This document shows, piece by piece, positions 14,017-19,251 of a stretch of DNA of 19,251 nucleotides. The translations under genes and the position numbers were made by a program. The notes under the pieces were generated by a model. It searched no databases and was not told the origin of the DNA. It worked only from the letters and a program-made list of their open reading frames with translations. Within the stretch, counting starts at the first letter, position 1. Every line of letters starts with the position of its first letter. Where the stretch lies: the NCBI GenBank assembly GCA_027424065.1, contig DAIBYH010000002.1:1-19251 (forward strand), in the 5' to 3' direction. Origin of the DNA: Candidatus Parcubacteria bacterium. GTDB taxonomy: Bacteria > Patescibacteriota > Minisyncoccia > UBA6257 > 2-01-FULL-56-20.

Positions 14017-14054
14017 TCTCCCCTCCTCTGCCGCTACCCTCCTTGGATTTCGGC

Positions 14055-14138
14055 CATGACGGCCAAAGGCAGGTTACAGCTCTCAAGGCACGGATGAAGC
14101 GCGACCTGAAAGCTGTAACCTTAATTTCATTAAAAACT
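14055..14138 (-). promoter_or_regulatory. Structured 5' leader of the 13510-14016 gene
   Basis: In the predicted minus-strand leader, AGGTTACAGCT (14121-14111) pairs perfectly with AGCTGTAACCT (14081-14071) around a 29-base loop, followed by a small GGCC-GTCAT-GGCC hairpin (about 14052-14064), then the purine-rich Shine-Dalgarno region. No T tract follows the hairpins, so transcription termination is unlikely. The shape fits a translational control element or protein-binding leader; no known riboswitch was recognised. Confidence 0.45.
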
Positions 14139-14144
14139 GGCGTC

Positions 14145-14174
14145 AGGTTAGCGTATTCTTTTATGTTTCGTCAA
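14145..14174 (-). promoter_or_regulatory. Possible promoter of the 13510-14016 gene
   Basis: Minus-strand TTGACG (14174-14169), an 18-base spacer, TAACCT (14150-14145) preceded by CGC. The -35 is near consensus, the -10 weak. It predicts a leader of about 120 bases. Confidence 0.4.
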
Positions 14175-14204
14175 GACTCACGAACTACCAAACCGCGCCG
14201 GAAA

Positions 14205-14234
14205 TCAGGAACCTGCACAGGTACGACTTCCTGA
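14205..14234. repeat. Nested palindrome
   Basis: TCAGGAA (14205-14211) and TTCCTGA (14228-14234) enclose ACCTG-CA-CAGGT (14211-14222). Both dyads are perfect. It lies just upstream of the minus-strand promoter and could be an operator. Confidence 0.5.
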
Positions 14235-14270
14235 GATAGATTAAAAAATTTAAAAATATTTCTAAAAACA

Positions 14271-14417
14271 TCTCTTTTTGGACGACCGTTCATAAAGAGA
14301 GGTGAGTTCATTTTTTTCACGCGATTACTGGAATCAGCGGCCTCGGCTCTCTTTTTGGACGACCGTTCATAACAAGAGATGCGGGCTCTTTTTATGGGGC
14401 GGTCGTGGATAAAGAGA
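14271..14417. repeat. Three copies of a palindromic 30-mer (two direct, one inverted)
   Basis: Copy 1, 14271-14300: TCTCTTT arm, core TGGACGACCGTTCA, AAAGAGA arm. Copy 2, 14348-14379, is identical to copy 1 over its first 25 bases and ends ATAACAAGAGA. Copy 3, 14386-14417, matches the reverse complement (CTCTTTTTATG, CGGTCGT, AAAGAGA) with several changes. Each copy is itself a near-perfect dyad (GGACG/CGTTC inside TCTCTTT/AAAGAGA). They lie upstream of the rpsT promoter. A TetR-type operator cluster or small hairpin element is possible. Confidence 0.75.
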
Positions 14418-14480
14418 TGTGATGAAAACTTGAAAAGCCCTGGATCAAAAAGGGGCTCTTGTTCCGTTCGGGCGGGGCAC

Positions 14481-14508
14481 TTGTTATTTTCGGGAAAAGG
14501 GATATAAT
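14481..14508 (+). promoter_or_regulatory. rpsT promoter, leaderless
   Basis: TTGTTA (14481-14486), a 16-base spacer, TATAAT (14503-14508), then CAACGAC and ATG 14516. The start point would fall on or next to the ATG. Confidence 0.75.
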
Positions 14509-14515
14509 CAACGAC

Positions 14516-14776
14516 ATGCCAATTACTTCATCTGCAAAGAAAGCACTGCGACAGGCAAAGACCCGCCGCAACCGGAACATCAAGAAAAAGGAGATCTATA
14601 AGACCGCCGTCAAGACGTACCGCAAGCTCACGTCAGCAAAACAGTGGGACGACGCCGCGGCAAAACTGCCTGCCGTCTATAAATCCCTCGATAAGGCGGC
14701 CAAGACCAATGTCATCGCAAAAAACAAGGCAAAACGGCTCAAATCGCGCCTTGCCAGGCTCATGCCGAAGAAATAA
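14516..14776 (+). CDS. rpsT: 30S ribosomal protein S20
   Basis: Small basic protein that binds 16S rRNA in the body of the 30S subunit. 86 residues, typical. It starts MPITSSAKKALRQAKTRRNRN, the S20 signature (family M.n..sakKr.rqs.krr..N), followed by long basic helices and KAAKTNVIAKNKAKRLKSRLARL, which corresponds to the family's G.IH.N.AARkKSRL. tail (IH is IA here). ATG 14516 is preferred to the in-frame 14459 because the latter would translate through the promoter. It is monocistronic, with its own leaderless promoter and an intrinsic terminator at 14794. Confidence 0.95.
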   Translation: MPITSSAKKALRQAKTRRNRNIKKKEIYKTAVKTYRKLTSAKQWDDAAAKLPAVYKSLDKAAKTNVIAKNKAKRLKSRLARLMPKK

Positions 14777-14793
14777 TTTTCCCTTAAATCCGG

Positions 14794-14826
14794 AATCCCC
14801 AGCCCCTTGCGGCTGGGGATTTTTTG
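14794..14826 (+). terminator. rpsT terminator
   Basis: AATCCCCAGCC, loop CCTTGC, GGCTGGGGATT with T5 after it. An 11-bp perfect stem 17 bases after the rpsT stop. Confidence 0.9.
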
Positions 14827-14828
14827 TA

Positions 14829-14837
14829 TGCTAAACT
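14829..14837 (+). promoter_or_regulatory. Possible extended -10 for the 14887 gene
   Basis: TGCTAAACT follows the rpsT terminator. It shares the word TATGCTAA with the promoter at 3505-3511. No clear -35 because the terminator occupies that place. A leader of about 45 AT-rich bases would follow. Confidence 0.3.
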
Positions 14838-14886
14838 TATTACATAAAGGTCGAGCATTGGGGTTTAAACTTAATAAATTCCACCT

Positions 14887-15516
14887 ATGAAAAAAACTTT
14901 GAATTTTGCGCTTGCCGGCCTCGCAATGCTCGCCGTCGTTGCAGCATTCACCGCGATGTCGCAGGCGCATGCAGATGACAGCAGTAGCAGTTCCCAGGGA
15001 GACGGGGCTTCGGCACAGGTCCAGAACCACGGCGCCGTGGTCAGCCAGGTCGCTCAGATGAACCAGGAAGCCGAGCAGAGCCAGAATCAGCAGATGCAGC
15101 AAACGCAGCCGTCGGTCTCCATAGATCCGAGCGGCCACTTCACGGTCACGGGCGTTACGGTCAATTCCGTGGACACGGGGGCGAACACCCTTACGGTGAG
15201 TCTCTACGGTTTCACGAGGACCATCAACGTTTCGGGCGCTGCCATCACGGGAGCCGGACAGACGAACCTCTCCCTGAGCAACATTCAGGCGGGAGACGTC
15301 CTCTCGGGCACGGGAACTTTCGATCCCACGTCCCACGAGATCACGGTCTCTACCATCGTGGATACGTCCTACACGGTTCGCAATCGGGCAAATATCCAGG
15401 CCCAGATCAATCAGCTGCTCCAGCTTTTGCAGCAGCTTCAGGCCCAGGTACAGTCCCAGAACCAAACACAAACCCAGTCCCAGATCCAGGTTCAAACCCA
15501 GAGTCAGGGAAACTAG
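14887..15516 (+). CDS. Secreted Gln-rich protein with DUF5666-like core
   Basis: 209 residues. Signal peptide: MKKTLNFALAGLAMLAVVAA with a likely cleavage after AHA at about residue 29. Residues 30-78 are Ser/Gln/Asn-rich (DDSSSSSQGDG, QNQQMQQTQ). Residues 80-165 form a beta-rich core (GHFTVTGVTVNSVDTGANTL, LYGFTRTINVSG, NIQAGDVLSGTG, TSHEITVSTIVD), like the small OB-like DUF5666 domain of exported proteins. The end is a short Leu/Gln coiled coil (INQLLQLLQQLQAQVQ), a motif common in CPR surface proteins, followed by a QTQSQ repeat tail. Function unknown; location outside the cytoplasm is inferred from the signal peptide. A terminator follows, so the gene is monocistronic. Confidence 0.8.
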   Translation: MKKTLNFALAGLAMLAVVAAFTAMSQAHADDSSSSSQGDGASAQVQNHGAVVSQVAQMNQEAEQSQNQQMQQTQPSVSIDPSGHFTVTGVTVNSVDTGANTLTVSLYGFTRTINVSGAAITGAGQTNLSLSNIQAGDVLSGTGTFDPTSHEITVSTIVDTSYTVRNRANIQAQINQLLQLLQQLQAQVQSQNQTQTQSQIQVQTQSQGN

Positions 15517-15542
15517 GATCTTTCTGAAAAGATACGGGTTTG

Positions 15543-15575
15543 CAAAGACCCCGCCATGGCGGGGTCTTTGTTTTT
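15543..15575 (+). terminator. Terminator after the secreted Gln-rich protein
   Basis: CAAAGACCCCGCC, loop ATGG or shorter, CGGGGTCTTTG, then TTTTTGTTT. A long perfect stem, only 10 bases before the next -10 box. Confidence 0.9.
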
Positions 15576-15584
15576 GTTTCATGG

Positions 15585-15590
15585 TATAAT
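15585..15590 (+). promoter_or_regulatory. -10 box of the 15597 gene, leaderless
   Basis: TATAAT preceded by TGG, then GGCATC and ATG 15597. The terminator of the previous gene occupies the usual -35 zone, so -35 contacts are weak. Probable promoter for the 15597-17891 run. Confidence 0.65.
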
Positions 15591-15596
15591 GGCATC

Positions 15597-15968
15597 ATGC
15601 GCGGAATTCTGAAATTCATCCTTGTCGTGGCCGGCAATGCCCTCGCTCTCTGGCTCGCATGGCTCTACGTGCCCGGATTCGTACTGAATACGTCCGACTG
15701 GGTGCAACTCGGACTTCTGGCGCTCGTTCTCGCGCTCCTGAACGGACTTTTGAAACCGATCCTGAAGCTCATTTTCGGCCCGATCATAATCCTCACGCTC
15801 GGCATCGGCCTCCTTGTCATCAACGGCTTCATCCTCTATCTCCTGCCGATCATCGTGAATTACATTGACTTTTTGCGCGGAAGCATTATGATTCAGGACA
15901 TTCCGGCATTGGTCTACGCGACGCTCATCTTCACGGTCATCAACTTCGTCGTTCACCTTGCTGCATAA
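15597..15968 (+). CDS. Phage holin family 4-like (superfamily IV) small membrane protein
   Basis: 123 residues with four hydrophobic segments: FILVVAGNALALWLAWLYVP at about 6-25, VQLGLLALVLALLNGLL at 34-50, IIILTLGIGLLVINGFILYLL at 61-81, and a last helix ending TLIFTVINFVVHLAA. The motif GLLKPILKLI...P..ILTLG between helices 2 and 3 is the mark of this membrane-protein family (PF04020, YvlD-like), which is usually chromosomal and not a lysis gene. ATG 15597 fits the family start; the in-frame 15540 start would translate the terminator. It is followed 12 bases later by secG. Function unknown. Confidence 0.88.
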   Translation: MRGILKFILVVAGNALALWLAWLYVPGFVLNTSDWVQLGLLALVLALLNGLLKPILKLIFGPIIILTLGIGLLVINGFILYLLPIIVNYIDFLRGSIMIQDIPALVYATLIFTVINFVVHLAA

Positions 15969-15980
15969 TCACCCACTTCC

Positions 15981-16202
15981 ATGATCGCAATCATCCAAAT
16001 CATCCTCGCGGTTATCATCATCGGCCTTATTCTCCTTCAGGAACGTTCTTCCGGCATGTCCGGGCTGTTCGGCGGCGGCGGCGATGACGGCTACTACCAG
16101 ACGCGGCGCGGGATGGAAAAGTTCATCTTCATTGCCACCATTGCAGCGGCGATCATCTTTGTCGCTCTGGCGGTCTGGCAGCTCATCGGAGGCGTGCGGT
16201 AA
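15981..16202 (+). CDS. secG: SecG, protein translocase subunit
   Basis: Small accessory subunit of the SecYEG channel. 73 residues: first helix IAIIQIILAVIIIGLILLQ (2-20), then the polar Gly-rich loop SSGMSGLFGGGGDDGYYQTRRG (23-44) that identifies the family (LLQ..kg.g...fGg), then helix FIFIATIAAAIIFVALAVWQLI. The start ATG is preceded by TTCC and lacks a Shine-Dalgarno sequence. It lies between the holin-like gene and the solute-binding protein on the same strand. Confidence 0.92.
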   Translation: MIAIIQIILAVIIIGLILLQERSSGMSGLFGGGGDDGYYQTRRGMEKFIFIATIAAAIIFVALAVWQLIGGVR

Positions 16203-16241
16203 GCAACGCAGTCCGACCGCGGGCATACTTCGATATTCCCC

Positions 16242-17891
16242 ATGTCTTTTTTCAAGAAAATCTTTTCCGCGTTCACAACAAAGGAACGCACCGCATTCCT
16301 CGTGGCGGCTGCGGTCGGCGCCATCAGCCTGATCGCCATCATCGTCATTTTCATATCCGAGGCCACGACCACGATGCCGACGACGGGCGGATCCTACACG
16401 CAAGGCGTTGTGGGGCAGCCGGAATATATCAATCCCGTCACCGCAGCATCGGAGACCGATCTTGATATCGTGAAAATGGTCTACAGCAATGTTCCGGACA
16501 TCGCCGACTCCATCACGTCGTCTCCCGATGGAAAGACCTGGACCGTGCACCTGAAACCCGATCTGCACTGGCAGGACGGCGCCCAACTGACGAGCGACGA
16601 CGTCATCTTCACGGTGGAAAGCATCCAAAACCCGGATGCCCAATCCCCGCTCGCAGCGAACTGGCAGGGCATTGCCGCAGAGCGCGTCAGCGAGCTGGAG
16701 GTGAAGTTCATCCTGCCGGCGCCGTACGCATTCTTCGGCGACAATCTGAAAAACCTCTATATTATCCCCAAGCATATTTTCAATGATGTTCCGCCCGGAA
16801 ATTGGCGGCTCTCCGAATACAACCTGAAGCCGGTCGGCAGCGGCCCGTATGAATTCGTGTCCTATACCCGCGGATCGGACGGTTTCATCTCTTCGTACCA
16901 GCTTACCGCCTGGAAGGATTCCTTCAGCCGTAAGCCGTTGATCTCCGACTTCGCCTTCTCGTTCTATCGCGACGAGGGCGACATGATCCAAGCATTCAAC
17001 ACCGGATCCATTGACGGATTCCAGCTGGCGTCGCCGTCGGAGATCGCGAGCATCGCCCGTCCGTACAACCTTGCCAGCATGCGGACCACCGATTATTACG
17101 CCCTCTTCCTGAATCAAAGCGTCGGCCAAGCGCTCCAGGATCCCGCCGTCCGAAATGCTCTTAGCGACGCCATTGATCGCAATGCGCTCGTCGCGGATGC
17201 CCTTGGCGGCAACGGCATTCCCGACGCCGGACCGATACCGCCCGACGCGCCCTACGCCTCGCCGACGATCGCAATTCCTACTAGTTCCCCGGAAACGGCC
17301 TCCACCACGCTCGCGGCCGCAGGCTGGAAACTCGGTCCGGACGGCATTCGTGCAAAAACGATCGGCACCACGACGATACCGCTCCAGGTGACCATCACCG
17401 TCCCCGATATCGATTTCCTCGTGAGAACGGCGCAAATGGTCCAGAATGACTGGACCGCGGTCGGTGTCGCGACCGCCGTCGCAACCGATTCTCCGGACAG
17501 CATCATGAACGACGTCGTGAACAACCGGAACTACGGAGCCCTGCTCTTCGGAAATATCCTGGGGCCGAGTTCGGACCTCTATTCCTTTTGGGATTCCGCG
17601 GAGCGGTTCGCTCCCGGACTGAACCTTGCGGCCTATAACAATCCCACCGTGGACGGCCTGATCCAAACCGCGCGAACCACCATGAACGAGGCATCCCGCA
17701 CCCAGGCGTTCGCCGCCGCGGAAAGCGCCATCGTCCGCGACAATCCCGCGATCTTCCTCTACTCCACGAACGATCTTTTCGTGACCGACAAGGGCGTCCA
17801 TGGCATCACGCAAAAAACGCTCAGCGATCCCTCCGATTACTTCCGGGAAGTTTCCTCTTGGTATCTTGAGACCGCGCGGATGCTCAAGTAA
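16242..17891 (+). CDS. Membrane-anchored family 5 solute-binding protein (peptide/nickel type)
   Basis: 549 residues. An N-terminal cytoplasmic stretch is followed by one hydrophobic helix at about 19-40 (FLVAAAVGAISLIAIIVIFI), serving as an uncleaved anchor, not a lipobox. Then the SBP_bac_5 fold: GQPEYINPV near 58, SITSSPDGKTWTVHLKPDLHWQDG at about 90-113 with LTSDDVIFTVESI, VGSGPYEFVSY near 203, and DPAVRNALSDAIDRNALV near 302. The usual segment between IYSGL and PDLAdS is missing about a dozen residues (VYSNVPDIADSI). No permease or ATPase genes are nearby, so its partner is unknown; substrate cannot be inferred. 39 bases after secG. Confidence 0.9.
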   Translation: MSFFKKIFSAFTTKERTAFLVAAAVGAISLIAIIVIFISEATTTMPTTGGSYTQGVVGQPEYINPVTAASETDLDIVKMVYSNVPDIADSITSSPDGKTWTVHLKPDLHWQDGAQLTSDDVIFTVESIQNPDAQSPLAANWQGIAAERVSELEVKFILPAPYAFFGDNLKNLYIIPKHIFNDVPPGNWRLSEYNLKPVGSGPYEFVSYTRGSDGFISSYQLTAWKDSFSRKPLISDFAFSFYRDEGDMIQAFNTGSIDGFQLASPSEIASIARPYNLASMRTTDYYALFLNQSVGQALQDPAVRNALSDAIDRNALVADALGGNGIPDAGPIPPDAPYASPTIAIPTSSPETASTTLAAAGWKLGPDGIRAKTIGTTTIPLQVTITVPDIDFLVRTAQMVQNDWTAVGVATAVATDSPDSIMNDVVNNRNYGALLFGNILGPSSDLYSFWDSAERFAPGLNLAAYNNPTVDGLIQTARTTMNEASRTQAFAAAESAIVRDNPAIFLYSTNDLFVTDKGVHGITQKTLSDPSDYFREVSSWYLETARMLK

Positions 17892-17927
17892 ATCTCCCCG
17901 GCCCTGCACGCGGAAGGTCCTGCGGAT

Positions 17928-17957
17928 TTGATTTTCCCGCGCGAGCCATGGTATACT
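17928..17957 (+). promoter_or_regulatory. Promoter of tRNA-Leu
   Basis: TTGATT (17928-17933), an 18-base spacer, TATACT (17952-17957). The tRNA begins 83 bases later, so a 5' leader of about 75 bases would be removed. Confidence 0.55.
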
Positions 17958-18040
17958 GAACTTTCGCACACCCCTCTTCGTAAAACATCTTAATTCAGAA
18001 CGCATATCGGCAATCACCATTCCTGCACCTTTTCACCTGT

Positions 18041-18124
18041 GCCCCCCTGGCGGAACTGGCAGACGCGCACGCTTCAGGTGCGTGTATCCGTAAGGATATA
18101 GAGGTTCAAATCCTCTGGGGGGCA
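18041..18124 (+). tRNA. tRNA-Leu (anticodon CAG), CCA not encoded
   Basis: Acceptor GCCCCCC (18041-18047) pairs with GGGGGGC (18117-18123), discriminator A. The D arm has GGCGGAACTGGCAGAC. Anticodon stem CACGC/GCGTG encloses TTCAGGT, anticodon CAG. Long class II variable arm TATCC GTAA GGATA. T arm AGAGG TTCAAAT CCTCT. The next bases are CATGT, so CCA must be added enzymatically, unlike tRNA-Gly in this window. Confidence 0.96.
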
Positions 18125-18228
18125 CATGTGAGAAGGCGATAAAGAACGAACGCACGGCAGCGGCGCCTCCGGCGCCAAGTCGCCGCACCGATGATCCGCT
18201 CGTACCGCATCGCATAAAAAATAAAATT

Positions 18229-19251
18229 ATGATCAAAAAAAATAACGAATCCAATAAACCAAAGGAGCGCCCGCATGCCAAACCGCAGGAGTTCCGCCCG
18301 CGGACGCAGAAACCGTCCGCACAAAGGCCCTCCGGAGCTCCGGACGCGTCCGCACACCGGCCGCTCCGCCATTTCTCCACGGAAGACCTTATGAGATCTC
18401 AGCGGCCCGCCGGAGACCGGGGGCGCCGCCGCCCGCCGCGGCAAGCGCAGGGCGCTACCGAAGCGCTTTCGCGCGGCCACTTCGGCCAGATGACAAAGCC
18501 GCACGCCGCCGCAGAACACGAACGGAATGAAAATGCCGTCCGGCTTGTTCCGCTCGGCGGCCTTGAAGAGATCGGCCGCAACTGTTCCTTCCTGGAATAC
18601 AAGAACGAGATCGTCGTCATCGACGCCGGCCTCCAGTTCCCCGAAGAGGAAACGCCGGGCATTGATTACATCATCCCGAACGTTGACTACCTTGAAAAGC
18701 GAAAGGGAAATATCCACGGCATCATCCTGACGCACGGTCACTATGACCACATCGGCGCCCTGCCGCATATTCTTGAAAAGCTCGGCAATCCGCCGATCTA
18801 CGCAACCTCCATCACGAAGGCCATCATCGAGAAGCGCCAGGAGGATTTTCCGAACGCACCGAAAATGCGCATCATCACCGTCAAAGGCGGCGACGAACTG
18901 AAGATCTCCAACTATTTCACGGCGCACTTCTTCGGCGTTCCGCACACGATCCCGGAGACGACCGGCGTGATGCTCACGACCCCGATCGGCAACATCGTGC
19001 ACTTCGCGGACTTCCGCATCGAATACGACGACGCCGGCAATGCCCAGGGACTTGATGAGTTCGCGGCGCTCGGCAAAAAGGGCATCCACACGTTCATGGT
19101 GGACAGCACGGCCGCAGAAAAGCTCGGTCATTCCATATCGGAAAAGACCGTGGAGAAGAACCTGGAAGAGATCTTCCGGAACGCCGAGGGCCGCATCATT
19201 GTTGCGACCTTCGCGTCGCTCCTCACGCGCATCGGCGAGATCATCAAGATC
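18229..19251 (+). CDS. rnj: Ribonuclease J (partial, C-terminus outside window)
   Basis: Beta-CASP metallo-ribonuclease with 5'-exo- and endonuclease activity, central to mRNA decay and rRNA processing in bacteria lacking RNase E. 341 codons are visible, open to the right edge. Residues 1-100 are a basic, Pro/Arg/Gln-rich, low-complexity extension (MIKKNNESNKPKERPHAKPQ at the start), probably disordered, as seen in some actinobacterial and CPR RNase J. The catalytic domain starts near residue 102 with RLVPLGGLEEIGRNCSFLEY, followed by IDAGLQFPEEETPGIDYIIP, the metal motif THGHYDHIGALPHI at about 167-180, VPHTIPETTGVML near 240 and HFADFRIEYD. ATG 18229 is the first Met after an AT-rich run and is uncertain; no Shine-Dalgarno sequence. 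Confidence 0.93.
   Translation, partial: MIKKNNESNKPKERPHAKPQEFRPRTQKPSAQRPSGAPDASAHRPLRHFSTEDLMRSQRPAGDRGRRRPPRQAQGATEALSRGHFGQMTKPHAAAEHERNENAVRLVPLGGLEEIGRNCSFLEYKNEIVVIDAGLQFPEEETPGIDYIIPNVDYLEKRKGNIHGIILTHGHYDHIGALPHILEKLGNPPIYATSITKAIIEKRQEDFPNAPKMRIITVKGGDELKISNYFTAHFFGVPHTIPETTGVMLTTPIGNIVHFADFRIEYDDAGNAQGLDEFAALGKKGIHTFMVDSTAAEKLGHSISEKTVEKNLEEIFRNAEGRIIVATFASLLTRIGEIIKI

Larger units (their letters stand above)
14017..14515. other. 499-base divergent control region between a hypothetical gene and rpsT
   Basis: No protein gene. In order it contains the Shine-Dalgarno site and structured leader of the minus-strand gene (14017-14138), its promoter (14145-14174), a nested palindrome (14205-14234), an AT-rich stretch (14235-14270), three copies of a palindromic 30-mer (14271-14417) and the rpsT promoter (14481-14508). 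Confidence 0.8.
17892..18228. other. 337-base region holding tRNA-Leu
   Basis: Contains a promoter-like pair (17928-17957), the tRNA-Leu gene (18041-18124) and about 100 bases before the RNase J start. GCGCCTCCGGCGC near 18161-18173 is a small GC hairpin without a T run. No other gene seen. No terminator is evident after the tRNA, so RNase J may be cotranscribed with it. Confidence 0.6.

Noticed and set aside
14271..14417. CRISPR array or integron attC sites
   Set aside because: Only three repeats, one inverted, with unequal spacing (47 and 6 bases), and no cas or integrase gene nearby.
14677..15582. 301-codon minus-strand frame across rpsT, its terminator and the secreted protein gene
   Set aside because: It crosses two terminators and two supported plus-strand genes, and its Leu/Gly repeats mirror the Gln-rich tail.
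15597..15968. Prophage lysis module based on the holin-like protein
   Set aside because: The family name is historical; no endolysin, structural or integrase gene is present, and it neighbours secG.
15969..18020. 683-codon open frame on the minus strand opposite secG and the solute-binding protein
   Set aside because: It is exactly antisense to two recognisable genes, has an Arg/His/Gly/Asp-rich composition typical of shadow frames in GC-rich DNA, and shows no domain.

Overview
The window reads as a chromosomal stretch of a Patescibacteria/CPR (Candidatus Parcubacteria-like) bacterium of moderately high GC. This is inferred from gene content and style, not from an rRNA marker. The pointers are compact genes, a stand-alone N-terminal transketolase subunit, a lamin-tail-domain protein, a membrane-anchored solute-binding protein next to secG with no permease genes, a Gln-rich secreted protein, a free-standing elongation-factor-like beta-barrel, few Shine-Dalgarno sequences, and several -10 boxes placed so close to ATG that the mRNAs should be leaderless.

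Layout. Minus strand, 1-3369: ruvB, a multi-pass membrane protein, a lamin-tail protein and the 5' part of tsaE (cut by the window edge). 3370-3895 has no convincing protein gene; it holds a plus-strand promoter, a structured RNA candidate, a strong terminator and a long hairpin repeat. Minus strand, 3896-7086: a sugar-phosphate cluster transcribed as gap, rpiB, rpe, then the N-terminal half of transketolase, with short tandem repeats in two of its gaps. A tRNA-Gly(CCC) follows on the plus strand, then a repeat-rich spacer. Minus strand, 7529-11159: a beta-CASP metallo-hydrolase, a LOG-like Rossmann protein, a Lys-rich-tail/EF-Tu-domain-2-like protein and an MFS transporter form one probable operon. 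A short plus-strand unit (possible 73-aa protein or RNA) ends in a terminator that overlaps the end of murE. Minus strand, 11485-14016: ruvA and murE overlap by ATGA; upstream lies a hypothetical gene with its own terminator and a long structured leader. Plus strand, 14516-19251: rpsT, a secreted Gln-rich protein, a 4-TM holin-like protein, secG, a solute-binding protein, tRNA-Leu(CAG), and the 5' part of an RNase J gene cut by the right edge.

Most genes are housekeeping: Holliday-junction branch migration (RuvA, RuvB), t6A tRNA modification (TsaE), lower glycolysis and the non-oxidative pentose phosphate pathway, peptidoglycan synthesis, secretion and RNA decay. The least explained parts are the RNA-like locus at 3486-3740, three palindromic repeats between the hypothetical gene and rpsT (14271-14417), the plus-strand unit at 11244-11530, and the recurrent leaderless start architecture.
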